64,000 nt of DNA from assembly GCA_028538565.1 (NCBI GenBank), contig JAPQWN010000002.1, positions 62,257,699-62,321,698 on the forward strand. The letters run 5' to 3'. The notes under the pieces are model-generated. The model saw only the letters and a program-made list of their open reading frames with translations, was not told the DNA's origin and made no database searches. Position 1 is the stretch's first letter. Every line of letters begins with the position of its first letter. The translations under genes were made by a program, and so were the position numbers. Source of the DNA: Umbellularia californica. Lineage: Eukaryota; Streptophyta; Magnoliopsida; Laurales; Lauraceae. Below are positions 9,960 through 22,300 of this stretch, piece by piece.

Positions 9960-10470
9960 GGAGGGAGAATCCTTCCTTGACACACTGTAATTTGCATGTT
10001 TTCCCCTTCTTGGATTGCCATAGATGCGGCGAGTCCAGCCATGGCATCTGCACGGATGTTTTCACCTCTGAGGATGTGGGTGATGTGACAAATGTTGAAT
10101 TTTTGTTGAAGTGATTGCACCTTGTTGTAGTAAGGTAACAAATCGAGCTTCCTGACTTCAAATTTCTGATTCATCTGGTTGACGATCAGTTGAGAGTCCC
10201 CAAAAGCTTCCAACATGGTGATGCCGGATTCGAGGGCGAATCAGGGCTTGGTACTCAGCTGCATTGTTTGAACATGGTTCCAGTAGCGAGAAAGTATATG
10301 GAATCATGTATTTGTCGGGGCTGACAAAGAGGATGCCAATTCCCGATGTATGCTTTCCTTTTTATTTTGTCCTGGTTGCGTCGTCAAAGTACATGTTCCA
10401 GGAGACGTTTATAAGGAAGTTTCCACGTTGTAGGCAAATTCGTCTGGGAGATCATCCCTGAGTGGAGAAT
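9960..10470 (-). pseudogene. Second (archaeal-type) RNase H domain of copy A
   Basis: The minus-strand reading shows SNNAAEYQALI, then after a frameshift near 10220 GDSQLIVNQMN, then a C-terminal ADAMAGLAAS. These are the conserved blocks of the extra RNase H that marks Tat elements (normally EA.Y.ALI, GDS.LV..Q, ADALA.LA). It would degrade the RNA strand of RNA-DNA hybrids or support the first RNase H. The first Asp block near 10395 is weak (YFDDAT where copy B has YFDGAT). Confidence 0.8.
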
Positions 10471-10479
10471 CTTTAGGCA

Positions 10480-10930
10480 ATGGGTGCTCTGCGAGAAAGT
10501 CTGCTAGAGCTTGGCCTTTGATTGATTTTTGTGGTACATACCTAATATCAAACTATAATAGAAGGATGGACCATTTTGCCAGTCGGGCAATGAGAGAACC
10601 TGCTTTTGTGACAAGGACCTTTAAGAGGTTGATCCTCGAAACCAGGTAGACTGTGTTGGACAGCAAGTAGTGATGCTGCTTTTTCACTGCAAGGCATTCT
10701 TTTTCGACTGGGGAGTAGCGATGCTCTGCACCTACCAACATGCGGCTAAGGTAATATAGATCAGCTTCTTTTCCGTCGTCGTTTTCTTGTGCGAGCAGAG
10801 CGCCCAAAGAGTGGTCGAGAGCTCTTGTGTACAAGATGAATGGTTTTCCAGTTGTGGGGGCAGCCAACACTGGTGGTTTGGTGAGGTATGTTTTGATGTC
10901 TTGAAATGCAGTTTCACATTCAGCATCCTA
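10480..10930 (-). pseudogene. First RNase H domain of copy A
   Basis: Minus strand: a stop after GVDFV at about 10928, then PPVLAAPTTGKPFILY, LDHSLGALLAQ, YYLSRMLVGAEHRYSPVEKE and a stop near 10553, followed by FDIRYVPQ and ALADFLAEH. This is the usual Ty3/Gypsy RNase H series between RT and the second RNase H. It removes template RNA during reverse transcription. Frame breaks make it inactive. Confidence 0.85.
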
Positions 10931-12876
10931 GACAAAGTCCACGCCTTTCTTTATCAAGCGAGAGAATGGACGACACTTCCCTGATAGATTAGAGATGAAC
11001 CGTCGGATGTACGCCAATCTTCCTTGAAGCCCTTTTAATTCTCTTAGGGTCCTTGGAGATGGCATTTCCAGGATAGCCTTGACTTTGGTGGGGTCAAGTT
11101 CTATTCCAGCTTTCCGAACTATGAATCCAAGAAATTTACCCGATGAGACACCGAAGAAGCATTTTAGTGGATTCATCCGCAATTTGTGTTTGCGAAGTCG
11201 TAGGAAAACTTCTCGAAGATCGTTGAGATGGTCTTCTTTTCTTCTGCTTTTGATGGCGAGGTCGTCGAAATAGCATTCGACCATTTTGTGTTGCATATCT
11301 TGGAATATTTTCATCATAGCCCTCTGATATGTTACACCTGCATTTTTCAAACCAAATGGCATACAGTGTAGCAATATACGCCAAATGGAGTCCGAAATAA
11401 TGTATGTCTTTCATCTTCAGGATGCATCTTTATCTGATTGTAGCCAGAGAATCCATCCATGAATGTCATTCGCTCAAACCCATAGGTGTTGTCAATCATC
11501 ACCTCTGGTATGGGGAGCGGGAATTCATCTTTAGGGCATGCATTATTCAGGTTTCTGTAGTCGATACAGACTCTTATCTGCCCATTTTTCTTTGTCACGG
11601 GGACGATGTTGGCCAACCGTTCAGGATGCTGTTCCTCACGGATGAAGCCAACGTTTTTGAGTTTCTGAACTTCCTGTTCAATTTTGTCCATCACGTCAGG
11701 ACAGAATCTTCGTTTGCCTTGTTTGACAGGCTTGATTTCTTTTTGCAAGTTGAGTTTGTGGATTGCTACTTTAGGACCTAAGTCAGGCATTTCAGCATAA
11801 GACCATGCAAAGCAATCAACGAACTCATGAAGAAAAGAGATATACCCGGGTAACTTATCATCCTTTATATTCTTGCTTATGAATACAGGACGTGGGTTAT
11901 CAGGTATTCCCAAGTCTATCTTTTGAATAGGATCTTCTGTCGGAAGGTTTAAAGGTGGTTCCTCCACAATATTTTCGGAGGCTTCCAACTCAACAAGACC
12001 TTCTGGAGTGCCAGAGGCATTTACAGACCGAGGCTCTGTTTCTGTCCATGGGTCTTCATGATCAGTACTCTTCTCAAGACTTGTAATGAGATGGTCCCAA
12101 TCACCTGTTGGAACTGGGTTGAAGTAGGGTATTTCTTTTGGAGATAATGGTTCTTCTGGGTCAGAGAACTGCGCGTCTGTGCCATCGGACAATTCCTCCT
12201 CATCATTAGAGAAATTATACGAATTGGTGGAGCTTCTTGGATCCTTGACGGGTGACTCCTCAAAGAGATGTCCAGGGAGATTAATATCTTCATGGACACG
12301 AGATGTTGAGGCTTGGTCGGCGAAACGACTTTGCAGCCTTTGTGTCAATTGTCTCATGGGAGTGGTAGGATCATACCCTAACCCGTATGAAGATTTTCCT
12401 TTATGAAGGTGGAGTTTCCAATCTTCCGGTTGACTTTTGGTCAGGGTGGGTTCCAATGGTATGAGAATACCACGGCCACCTCCCAAACAAGTCGGATTCT
12501 GAGCGTCGTAGCCCAGTTTCTTCATGATAACTTGTACCATCGGACTATACAGGCATAGTTGAGGCATACTTTCATTTTGGAAAGGTTCAAGCAGAGAATT
12601 TAGTGGAGATACTCCCGATCTATGGAAGAAGATTGTTTTTTCTTCTAGCGAAGTTGCCGGAATAACAAAGGAAGCAAACGTAGGATCTTCTATGTCAGCA
12701 GGTGTCTCCAATGGAGTGAGAGCAGGCCGATCTCGCTGAGTATCAGCTTGGCTTGACGTTGTGTCGTCTTCCGGCTCTGAGTCCGAATCTGTGTCATGCA
12801 CAATAGACACAAATGAGACAATGAACTTGCCCCCAGCCGTTTGTTTTCTCTTCTTTGCTTTGGTGGTGATGACCAA
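10928..12876 (-). pseudogene. Reverse transcriptase of copy A with long upstream linker
   Basis: A 509-codon open frame (12876-11347) starts with a serine- and aspartate-rich linker (about residues 1-310) and enters RT at LPGYISFLHEFVDCFAWSY. It then shows VPVTKKNGQIRVCIDYRNLN and FMDGFSGYNQI. A frameshift at about 11355-11374, at the palm MPFGL block, moves the reading to 11374-10928. That part carries YFDDLAIKS, the catalytic YxDD box with Phe where Tat elements usually have Val, then KCFFGV and KFLGFIV. RT copies element RNA into DNA. The linker carries DSDSEPEDDTTSS-type acidic tracts. Copy B lacks this region. Confidence 0.9.
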
Positions 12877-13022
12877 AGGCTTTGATGTTTCGAGGGAGAT
12901 TACAAAGGGAGCTTGACTGCTTACTTCGAGTTTGGTGGAAGGTTTGTCTACCTCTAATGATTGCGAGGAGCCTTGCCCTTATCTTTCTGGAGATTTTTGG
13001 CAAAGTATGTTGTTTCTTCCTC

Positions 13023-13660
13023 CTATTCTTCTTTTCCATCTTTATACATTTGAGCGTCTGCAAAATGGACATCGCTACCTTTGAAGGGCTTTTTGTCTGC
13101 AAACACTCGATGTATCGAGCCGTCGTTGCTAATGAACTTGATGCACTGATGAAGAGTTGAAGGGACGACACCATTCGCATGTATCCAGGGGCGTCCAAGG
13201 AGGATATTGTAGCATGAAGGGGTCCTTATTGCATATACAGTGACTTCAGAAATAAGATCGCCAATTTGCAATTTGAACCTGATTTTGCCGATAGGCCTTT
13301 GAGCGCTCCCGTCATATTCGAAGATAGATACAGACGTGTAACTCAGCTTGCTTGGTGGGATGCCCAGCTCTTCGAGTGCCGAAGTAGAGATGAGGTTGAG
13401 TGCAGAACCTGAATCGATCTAGACTCTGTGTACTGGCATTTCTTTGACGTACCCTATGAAGTACAAGGGTCGATTGTGCTTTGTCTCACGTAGCAGGAGG
13501 TCATCCTTGTCAAAGGCGATTGTTGCATTTGCTGCTTTTTAAACTGAGAGGCATTCATTGCTTAGTCCCTCAGTTTTCTTCTTTTCTCCCTTTGAGGGAG
13601 TATTTGATTTTTTGACCCTATAGTCCATTTCAATTTGCAGGACTTGTGGGGCATGTTTGT
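13023..13660 (-). pseudogene. Aspartic protease of copy A
   Basis: The minus strand contains IDSGSALNLIS (catalytic Asp-Ser-Gly, about 13390-13416), the flap-side RFKLQIGDLISEVTVY, and YNILLGRPWIH, the conserved ILGRPW block of plant Gypsy proteases. The protease cuts the polyprotein. Stops occur just before the catalytic box (the codon before IDSG) and near 13540. The region between 12876 and 13023 joins it to RT in another frame. Confidence 0.85.
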
Positions 13661-13709
13661 CGACATCCGCATTCAGCCTTTGTAATTCTGAAATGAGACT
13701 ATCACGAGT

Positions 13710-15060
13710 TTATGGAGACATTTGTAATAAGTCCAAGATGTGCAGTCGTGCAGGTATGTGTTTGAAGTGCTCAATCAAGTCGTACTTGAAAGCCTCCTTC
13801 GGGCCTGCATTTTCATTATTGCTACCACTTGGGGCATTTACAACTTGCTTTCCTGAAGGATTTACATAAGAAGAAGAAGGTTGGTTGTAATTTTTGTGGT
13901 AATCCCGGCCAGAGCGGGTACCTCTACCAACTTCAAGGGCTTCCAGAGAAAGGTCTTCTTTTGGAAGATCACCCTTAGGATCGAGGGGTTGATCCTTGTC
14001 ATTTGCTAAAGACGTCTCTGTAGCAACATTGCCGTCTTCAGTGATTGCGTTGCATGGAGCATTTTCCGGGAACAAGTCCTGAACAGCGTCCAGCAACTTT
14101 TCTTCTTTGTCGAGTAATTTATCGGTCCAGACATCGTCTATGAGATCTAGTATCTAGGACCAGTCGACCTGGTTTTCATTGAAGAAGATTTCATTGGCAG
14201 GAGCTTCTCCAGGATGATCAATCAGAAGAGGCTTGAGTTCCGATGTCACAGTTTCAGGAGACGAAGGCTGAGAAGATGTTATCTCAGTGGAAGTCACCTA
14301 AGAAGATGTAGCTCTGGAAGATATACTACCAGTTGGGGAGTACGTGTCTTCGGAAGCTTCAGAGGCACTATCATCCTGAGTTATCGCATTGTAGGATGCC
14401 CCTAGTGTAGATTATTGGGGATTAGACTCATCCTCGTATGTAAGAGGATCATGGATCCAGCAGTTTTCCCCATTTTCAGGAGTTGAGGGAGAAAGTTCCC
14501 ATTGATTTTCAGGGATTTCTGGTTCTTGATCATGACGAAGATTGTTGACGCGATCCTGCTCCTGCCCTATGGCAAGATGTTGCAGGATTCTTGCATATTC
14601 TTCAAGATCAGGCATAGGAGCCAAATCTTCTTCGTCATCTGCTCCTTGCGGTTCATCAATATTAGGTTGCACTGGAGCATTGGCCGGTGCCGGATCAACA
14701 GCATTTTCTTGAACAGCCTCTTGGTCTTCCTCATCATCGGACCAAGATTCTTGTGGCTGTAATGGGTTATACCAGATTCCTCATCGGAGAGGTATTCTCC
14801 TGTTTCAAGGGATTCTTCCCACTCATCGATATCATCGGCAGTGTCACTGGACTCGTATCCATCCATGGAGAATCCAACTACTGAGTTGCAAGAGTATGAT
14901 GCCCCTTGCGCAGTTTCATTTTTGTATGGAGGTGGCATGAAATCATCAAAGTGAATTTTCTTACCACCTTTGAAGCTTTGGGAAGGGAATCTTTCGTTGC
15001 ACCTAGTGAAGCAGTGGAAGAAGTTTCTGCCTTTTCAAAGACTTCTTGTTTTGATTGAGA
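13710..15060 (-). pseudogene. Gag-protease linker of copy A
   Basis: Three minus-strand open segments (14938-14567, 14672-14412 and 14096-13710) form an acidic linker with SMDGYESSDTADDIDEWEES, DDEEDLAPMPDLEEYARIL and RSGRDYHKNYNQPSSS, ending FKHIPARLHILDLLQMSP. Similar linkers sit before the protease in Tat polyproteins. Function is unknown; it is probably flexible or protein-interacting. Frameshifts separate the segments. Copy B (49529-50000) keeps the first half in one frame. Confidence 0.7.
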
Positions 15061-15066
15061 CTTCTG

Positions 15067-15686
15067 CTACTGTTTGAGCTTGCGGAGTTGTCTCTTGGCT
15101 TGCCTGCGCTGCTGAGCGGACGGCTTTGTTTTGACGATCTCCCAATTTTCATCTTTTAGGAGATTGGGATGCACCCATATGGGTTGCCCATCTGCTGTTG
15201 GATAGGGGACCAACTCTTGGGACGCTTGAGCAATCTTTATCACCTTCAATGAAGTAGTGATCTTTTCCTTTGGTGAATTTAAAGTTTGCCCACATGACAC
15301 CATGTTGACAAAGACGGAGCCGTAGTTTTTGTCAAAGGTAATGACTCCGTTTTTCCACATCTCGTTGATCTTTTCTCTCACAACGAAGCATTGATTGAAA
15401 GGATGCGAGGTCATCTGGTGGTATGGACAATATCGGGGATCGTTGGTTTTGCCAACATCTCCCGGTCTTTTGGGCTCTGGCAAGATGAGTTTCCCATTTG
15501 CTAAGAGAGCCTCAAAGATTTCTTCGACATCTTCATCGAATGGGTATTTCTTTTCTACGCGTTCCTTGAAGGCATCAGATAGTTCAGGTCTTTTACATGT
15601 TGTTTTGTTTTCAGCTTTCTTTGGCTGCTGAGGAGCTGACTTGGTCTGCACATTAAGAACCTCCTTTTTCTTTTGTTTTGAGGTTG
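15067..15686 (-). pseudogene. Gag C-terminal part of copy A
   Basis: A minus-strand open frame of 194 codons contains SDAFKERVEKKYPFDEDVEE, the zinc-finger-like RYCPYHQMTSHPFNQC and a basic end QQRRQAKRQLRKLKQ. Tat gags have this Cys-His pattern rather than a classic CCHC knuckle. It should bind nucleic acid in the particle. Its upstream part continues at 18653, beyond the solo LTR. Confidence 0.8.
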
Positions 15687-16201
15687 TAATGTGTTAGACC
15701 CCGACCCAGACCAACTCGATTAGTACTAATTAAGTGAGCAATTAGTCTTAAGTGAGTCTTAGTACTAGTTGGGTTAGAATGTGATTAAACTTAGTCTGGA
15801 TTATAGCTTGGAGATTTTGAGGACGTTTAGTATGAGTCAGACACGCTCAGAGATGCCCTGAGTACACGAGTAAGAATGGGTTCTTGTTCTAGATCTTTGC
15901 TATAGTTGTGATTTTTATTTCTCTTGAATGGTTTTATTATTTGTGACAACTTTCGTTTTTAACCTGCATGCATTTGAGGCCCAGAAACCCAAGTTTTGGC
16001 CCAATAAGGGTAAATCTGACTATTCATGCTAAATCTGGGCACACTTTTCGAAGTCGTGAAACTATGTCAAAATTATACTTTTCCGAAACTAGATTTTTCG
16101 ACGATCGTTTTGTTCTCCTTCGTCGTTTCCATCCGGGGTCCACAAGACCACGTTTTAAGCGTTTCAAAGTTCAGCTGTAAAGGGACCCACTTCTCAACCC
16201 G

Positions 16202-16209
16202 TATAAATA
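16202..16209 (+). promoter_or_regulatory. TATA box of solo LTR 1
   Basis: TATAAATA follows AACCCG, about 510 bases into the LTR and about 850 bases before the palindrome island. The other three solo LTRs have a TATATA-type box at the equivalent place. Confidence 0.55.
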
Positions 16210-17049
16210 TTCTCATATTCTCTTTCCTCCATTCTTTCTTCCCCATATTCCTACAACGGTTTGCCCTAGAGTGGAGAAGAGAAGAAAGTTCTTCCTTGGT
16301 CTTTCTCCCTTGGAAATCATCTAGCAAGAAGGCTCCATTCTCCGATTCGACTCCGCCATTCTCTTCCTCTCTTCTCAAGCTTCGATTGGGACGTTTTTGG
16401 AGCCAAACCATTGCACTATTCATCATCTTCAATCTCCCTCCATCTTGTTTAGCTAGCTCAAGGTTGGTGTTTTCCTTCATTCTTTCCATTTGATGTTCTT
16501 TAGCTCACCTAGAGCTTGTTTATCATGATTTCAAACCCATTTTCGAAATGGGGGTTTGCAGTGGCCAAATGGTGATTTTTGTGTGCTTTCTCTTGGGGGT
16601 TTTGTGTAGATTTCGTGGAGCACCCCATTCTAGTTGGATTTTGTGGAGTTTTGCTTGGCTTTGGTTGAGGCAAGTAAACTTTATAGGTTTTTCATGTGCA
16701 TTGTATTGTGCTTTCATTTCTTCCATTAAGACATGATTTTTATGCTTAAACCCATGAATGTATTTTATGTTTATGTTCTCTTAAATCATGGGTTGAGTTC
16801 CTCTACTTGTGTTGTGTCTAATGACTTTTCCAAGTTCTTAGAATCAAGTGGGTTTTGTAAGTTTTATGAATTTGTATTTGGAAATGCCTTGATGTTCCTC
16901 TTTGGAATGAATGGATTAATTGTGGATGGAATGCCTTGAAAATGTATGAAATCATCCCTTGGAAAGCATGTAGGCTTGGGGAGTGCAGGTGGTGAAAGTG
17001 TGGAAGTGAAGGAGGGAAGGAAGTTGTGAAAAATCTGAACAGAATGCGC

Positions 17050-17312
17050 TGCCTGTGCCTGTCGGTCAGCTTTCGGTCGACCGACACCAACCGAGAACCT
17101 GTCGGTTCAAATTCCAGAGAGCAACATTTTTATCAGGTCATCCGTCGGTTCACCATCGATCGACCGGCAGGTCGACCGACAGCCAACCGAGGATCTGTCG
17201 GTTCGAATTCCAGAGAGCAGCAATTCTGGGCTGGGATCTGTCAGTCAAGCCGTCGGTTGACAGACAGATCAACCTCGGTTGACCGACAGGTGACCGAGGG
17301 TTGACCGACAGT
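17050..17312 (+). repeat. Palindrome island (GTCGGTCGACCGAC words) in solo LTR 1
   Basis: A dense cluster of GTCGGTTGACCGAC-like and TCGGTCGACCGAC-like palindromic words, separated by the recurring spacer TCGAATTCCAGAGAGCA. It is much richer in CG than the surrounding LTR. Confidence 0.9.
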
Positions 17313-18652
17313 TATTAAAAGAACTGTTTTTGAAGAAATTTTGCAGGAATGAAAACTAGACTATGCCTTAGACCTTCATTTGACATTGTGCACTTGAAAT
17401 TCCTAAATGTACCTTACCTTCGAGGACACCAAGTTATATAGAGTTTCGACGTTTGGGTTTTCAAGTCCACAAGGGTCAAGATTTGGTCTTAGCTTATGCT
17501 TGATAGATTTATGTTTGGACTCTTGTTTTGATGCTTCATGCATCCTCATGTTCTTGTTTGATTTTTCAAGTATAAGCTTGTATTTAAGACGTGTTTCAAG
17601 AATAAAAAAGGGAATCATTTCTTAAGTTTGCTAAGCATTAATATTACGCTATTTTGCTAGTCTCGTCGTGTTGTGTTTTATAAATGATCTCCCTCTTGTT
17701 TTGTCGTGTTCTCGAACGTGTATTGCCGTGTTTTGTGCATTCATGATATAAGTAAATACCACTGAGCATGGACTGCTCTTCTAGCTTGATCCACTAGCTG
17801 GGGGTCCTTAAACATGTGGACTGTCTGCAGACTGGTCATGTATTATATTACACATCTTGCGTTTGTGGTCCGGTTCTGTGGCTGGATACCCCGTCTACCT
17901 TGTGTGGCGTGGGTTCGCGTTTTCGTGTCGTGCTTGTCGTGCGTGCTTGCTCTTGTCATCAAGTATGACGGAGAAAGGATCAGCTCAATGTGGAATTATC
18001 TTTTCATGATATTATAAGTATTCATGCTAGTTTCGTAAACTTGAAACGTGTATTTAAGCCTTGAACTGTTTTAGCATTATTTTCTCATATTCTTGCCTAA
18101 ATTGTTTATTTGTCAAACCATCGTGTTTGATGCTTGTTATTTTGGTGTCCAGGTGCAGGACAGTTCACGCGTGACGAGGAGTGCCTGGAGGAGGCTGTTG
18201 AGCCACCCCTAGTACACGAGTGGCAGCCCAACGACGTCATCTAGACGCCGGTCGGGATCTTGATTCTCGTTTCGCCTAGCTGGGTTATTTTGTGGGATTG
18301 TAATTGTTGTATTGGCCTTTGTTGGCCTCTCAGGGTTTTGTAACTTGAATCAATATACTTTTGTTAAACATTGAAACGTTAATCATGCTAGGAATGCTTT
18401 GATGACATTCTCTTTCGATACTTGTCTTGATTTTATATATGTCTCTTGTATCTCATTGTTTAAGAATTGTATGGCTCATTTTGCTACACGCTTCCGCATA
18501 CCCATTCGTGTGAGCTCGACCCGTGTCTTGGGATCCTCACCGCGGAAACCTGTGGGAAAATACAGAACATCGGCGGTGTGGTTTATGTGTTGGTTAATCA
18601 CATCGCTGCGCAGTCGCGGGCCCGGATCTCGGTCTGGGGTCACGACATAATG

Positions 18653-19210
18653 GTTGTTGGCTCTTTCTTTGATGATTTCTGACTATTGAGGTCTTTGATC
18701 ACCATTTCAGCTTCCATGGAAGCTTCTAGGAGTTCTCCCAGGTTCTTTGATTTGTTGCCAATGATCATGGAGCGGATTCTTGCTCTCATGTTGTTACGGT
18801 AGATGTCGACTAGCGACGCTTGTAACAGTACATCAAAGCATTTGTACACCATTGCCTTCCACTTGTGAATGAAGTCATATGTTGACTCATTCTCTCCCTG
18901 TTAAGCTGCAGAGCTGAGCCATAGTCACAGGATGTTCCTCACCTTGGAAGTGGATCAGGAAGTGTGTCTCCAACATGGCCCAGTTTTGGATCGAGTTCTC
19001 CGGCAGAGTGGAGTATCAATCAAAGGCCGTACCTTTTAGGGTACTTTCAAAGAGGCGAATCTTGAGGGCATTTTGATCCGCAATAGCTCCCGTCAGGATC
19101 TTGAAGTGGATGACATGCTGTCTGGCTGAACCTTTCCCCGTATATGTTTAGAGAGTAAGTTGTTTAAATTTTGCAGGGAACAGAATCGAGTTCATCCATA
19201 GGGGATAAGG
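18653..19210 (-). pseudogene. Gag middle part of copy A (retrotransposon gag domain)
   Basis: Minus-strand readings match the B copy at 48330-48840. They include DWYSTLPENSIQNW (the conserved AxxWYxxLP block of retrotransposon gag domains), FIHKWKAMVYKCFD and GELLEASMEAEMVIKD. Frameshifts and stops break it. It lies between solo LTRs 1 and 2. Gag assembles the particle. Confidence 0.8.
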
Positions 19211-20739
19211 TGGCTTGTCACGCCCCCAAAACCGGGATCCGATCTCGGGGACGCTAATATGGGGAATTTGTATTTCCCCTCCCAGGATCCGCGTGTGTGA
19301 GGATGACAAAATTCACAACACATCAAAATATTTCGCGGAAGCTCTACAAGACGTTACGACCCGGAATCCGTATCCATCGGGTTCCGTGTCGTACTCGATC
19401 TGTCAGCATAAGATTATCATAAGCATATTTAAACTCAGACTGGAACTAATCATAATATCAAAATATACAGAGCTGACAGTAACAGGCTTGTCATTATCCA
19501 AACATATTCAGGTTACAATTTAACAAGTGCATTAATTACAATTCCCAAGAAAAAGGCTAACAAAAGCCGTATACAAAAGCAGGCTGGAACATATACTACC
19601 CAAGGGTGTAACGTAACTCCAGAGTCAAGCATGACGTCTACGTGACATCGCTGACACAACAAGCCTGCAAACTCGTGGCTCAACAGCCCACTGCACACGA
19701 ACTAGCTCAAAACAAGGACCTGCTATCTAGAGCACCAAAGTAGAAGTATATCAGACACGACGGTCTGGCAGGTGAACATTATAGGCAAGAGCATAAACGA
19801 AATTAAAGCTTAAAGGAAACAATAACTAAAAACACTTTATCGAACTTGAAGCAGATTTACAAGGCTTAAAACAATGCATGGACAGGATGCTTATCAAGAA
19901 ATCACGAGTACATGCACGGTATACGAAACAAGACATGAATACATATAATATCATGATTAGTAAATCCACAAAGAGCCCATCCTTTCTCCATCATACATGA
20001 TGACAAGAGTAAGCACGCACGACAAGCACGACACGATCCCACGTATAAGGGGAATTTCCGACCGCGGAACCGGAACACGAACACGTACGATGTGTCATTC
20101 AAGACACGACTAGTCTGCAGACAGTCCACATGTTTAAGGACCCCCAGGTAGTGGATCAAGCTAAAAGGGCAGTCCAAGCTCAGTGGTACTCACTTATATC
20201 ATGAATGCACAAAACATGGCGATACACGTTCGAGAACACGACAAAACAAGAGGGAAATCATTTATCAAACACGTCACGACAAGGCTAGCAAAATAGCATA
20301 ATATAAATGCTTAACAAACTTAAGAAATGATTCCCTTTTTGATTCTTGAAACACGATTCTTGAAACACGTCTTAAATACAAGCTTATACTTGAAATTCAA
20401 ACGAAAACACGATGATGCACGAAGCATCAAAACAAGTACTTTGATCCATAAAACAAATCTCCAAACAAACTTATACTTGAAATTCAAGGCGAGTACACGA
20501 GGATGTACGTAACATCAAAACAGAAGTTCAAACACGAAATCTATCAAGTTTAGGCTAAGACCATTCATTGACCCTTGTGGAGTTGAAACCCAAATGTCGG
20601 AGTTTTGACAAGGGTTGGTGCCCCAGAAGTTATAGTACATTTTCGAATTCCAAGTGCACAAAGTCAACAAAAAGGTCTAAAACCTAGTGTAGTTTTCCTT
20701 CTCGCAAAAATCCTTCAAAACAGTACTTTTGGTAAAATT

Positions 20740-21020
20740 TCGGTCAGTCCTCGGTTACCTGTCGGTCAACCGAGGTTGATGTGTTGGTTGACCGACAGCC
20801 GACCGACGGCTGGCCGACAAGTCTCAGTCCAGAAATGTAGCTCTCGGGAAAAGGGACCGACAAGTACTCGGTTGGCTGTCGGTCGACCTTTCGGTCAACC
20901 GACAGCTGACCGACAGTCCTCCTGACAAAATGTTGCTCTCTGGAATTTAAACCGACAGGTCTCGGTTGGCTGTCGGTCGACCTATCGGTCCACCGACACC
21001 TGACCGACAATACACGGACA
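20740..21020 (-). repeat. Palindrome island in solo LTR 2
   Basis: At least ten words of the GTCGGTCGACC / GGTCAACCGACAG type, with TTGCTCTCTGGAATT spacers. It is the same kind of island as in solo LTR 1, in inverse orientation. Confidence 0.9.
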
Positions 21021-21867
21021 GTGCTTTTCGAGTCAGATTTTTCATAACTTCTTTCCTTCTTCACTCACATATTCGAACCACCTGCACTCCCCAAGCCTTC
21101 ATGCTTTCCAAGGGATACATTTCACACATTTTTAAAGCATTCCATCCACAAATAAACCATTCATTCTCTAAAAAGACATCAGGACATTTTCAAGTATAAA
21201 ATCATAAAAACTAACAAGATCAAACATGATTCTAAGAGCTTGCAAAATCATGGCTAACAAGACAAATGAAGAAGCCAAAACTCATTAATTGAAAGAATAT
21301 AGCATAACTTGCATTATGAAATTAACATAGAAAACATGTCTTAATGAAATATTGAAACCATAATGAAACATAAAGCAATAAACATGAGAAATCCTATAAA
21401 GATCACTTGCCTCAATCCAATGCCAAGGAAAACTCCACTGAAACTCAACCAAAGAGAAGATCCACAAAATCTACACAAAAGCCCAAAATATAACACATAA
21501 AAATCACATTTTTGGTCATTGCAAACCCCCATTTCGAAAATGGGTTTGAAAACATGTAAAACAAGCTCTAAATGAGCTAAATGAACATGAAAAGAAAGAA
21601 TGAAGGAAAACACCAACCTTGAGCTAGCTGAACAAGAAGAATAGAGGTTGAAGACAATGAATAGTGAAATGGTTTGGCTCCAAAAACACTCCAAACAAAG
21701 CTTGAGAATAGAGGAAGAGAGCGACGGAGTCGGATCGGAGATTGGAGCTCTCTTGCTAGATGATTTCAAGGGAAAAAGATCAAAGAGGAAGCTTCTCCTC
21801 TTCTCCACTCTAGGTCAAGAACGTGCAGGGATTTGGGAAAAAGAATGGAGGAGAGAGAATAGGAGAC

Positions 21868-21876
21868 TATATATAG
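21868..21876 (-). promoter_or_regulatory. TATA box of solo LTR 2
   Basis: TATATATAG lies about 30 bases from the CACTA-1 insertion, on the upstream side of the island in LTR sense. The CACTA therefore inserted just upstream of this LTR's TATA box. Confidence 0.45.
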
Positions 21877-21906
21877 TGTCTGGAAGGTGGGTCCAAAAGC
21901 AGTAGA

Positions 21907-22300
21907 CACTACAAGAAAAAACATGTTTGGTGACATGAAAAAATGTCACCAAAGGCCCAATTTTTGTCACCTATTATCATTGGTGACACGGGATGGGGTG
22001 TCATTATATCCATGACACTAAAAGTCAAGGGTGACAAAGTTTGTGCACTTGTCACGGAATGATGTCAACCGTGACAAAAATATGGTGTCATGGAAGAATG
22101 ACTTTCCATGACATAGTAGGGTGTCACTGAAAGCAATGGTGACAACAATGCGGGTGTCATAGAAAAGAGATCTTCTGTGACAAGAATTGTCACTAAAAGT
22201 ATTTACGATGACAACCAAATGCGTGTCACCGATAATATTACCAAGTTGGCACACAAGGGTGACATACTCTTTTTGTCACGAAAAAACACAATCAAAATAT
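21907..22300 (+). repeat. Left terminal and subterminal repeats of CACTA-1
   Basis: About fifteen TGTCAC or GTGACA motifs in both orientations (GGTGACATG, TGTCACCAA, TGTCATGGA). These are typical binding sites for the accessory CACTA transposase protein and define the family of this end. Confidence 0.9.

Larger units (their letters stand above)
15692..18647 (+). mobile_element. Solo LTR 1 (3-kb Gypsy LTR family)
   Basis: Starts TGTTAGACCCCGACCC and ends GGGGTCACGACA, with the exact 5-bp duplication TAATG at 15687-15691 and 18648-18652. The flanks rejoin into the gag of copy A, as the uninterrupted B sequence near 48835 shows. It is 2956 bp with no ORF of interest and no internal domain, so it is a solo LTR left by LTR-LTR recombination. 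Its last 250 bases resemble the LTR joined to the Tekay-like gag at 1-221. Confidence 0.95.

Noticed and set aside
16026..16493. 155-codon plus-strand and 138-codon minus-strand open frames in solo LTR 1
   Set aside because: Both overlap the LTR promoter and leader region; no domain, and the other LTRs do not keep them open.
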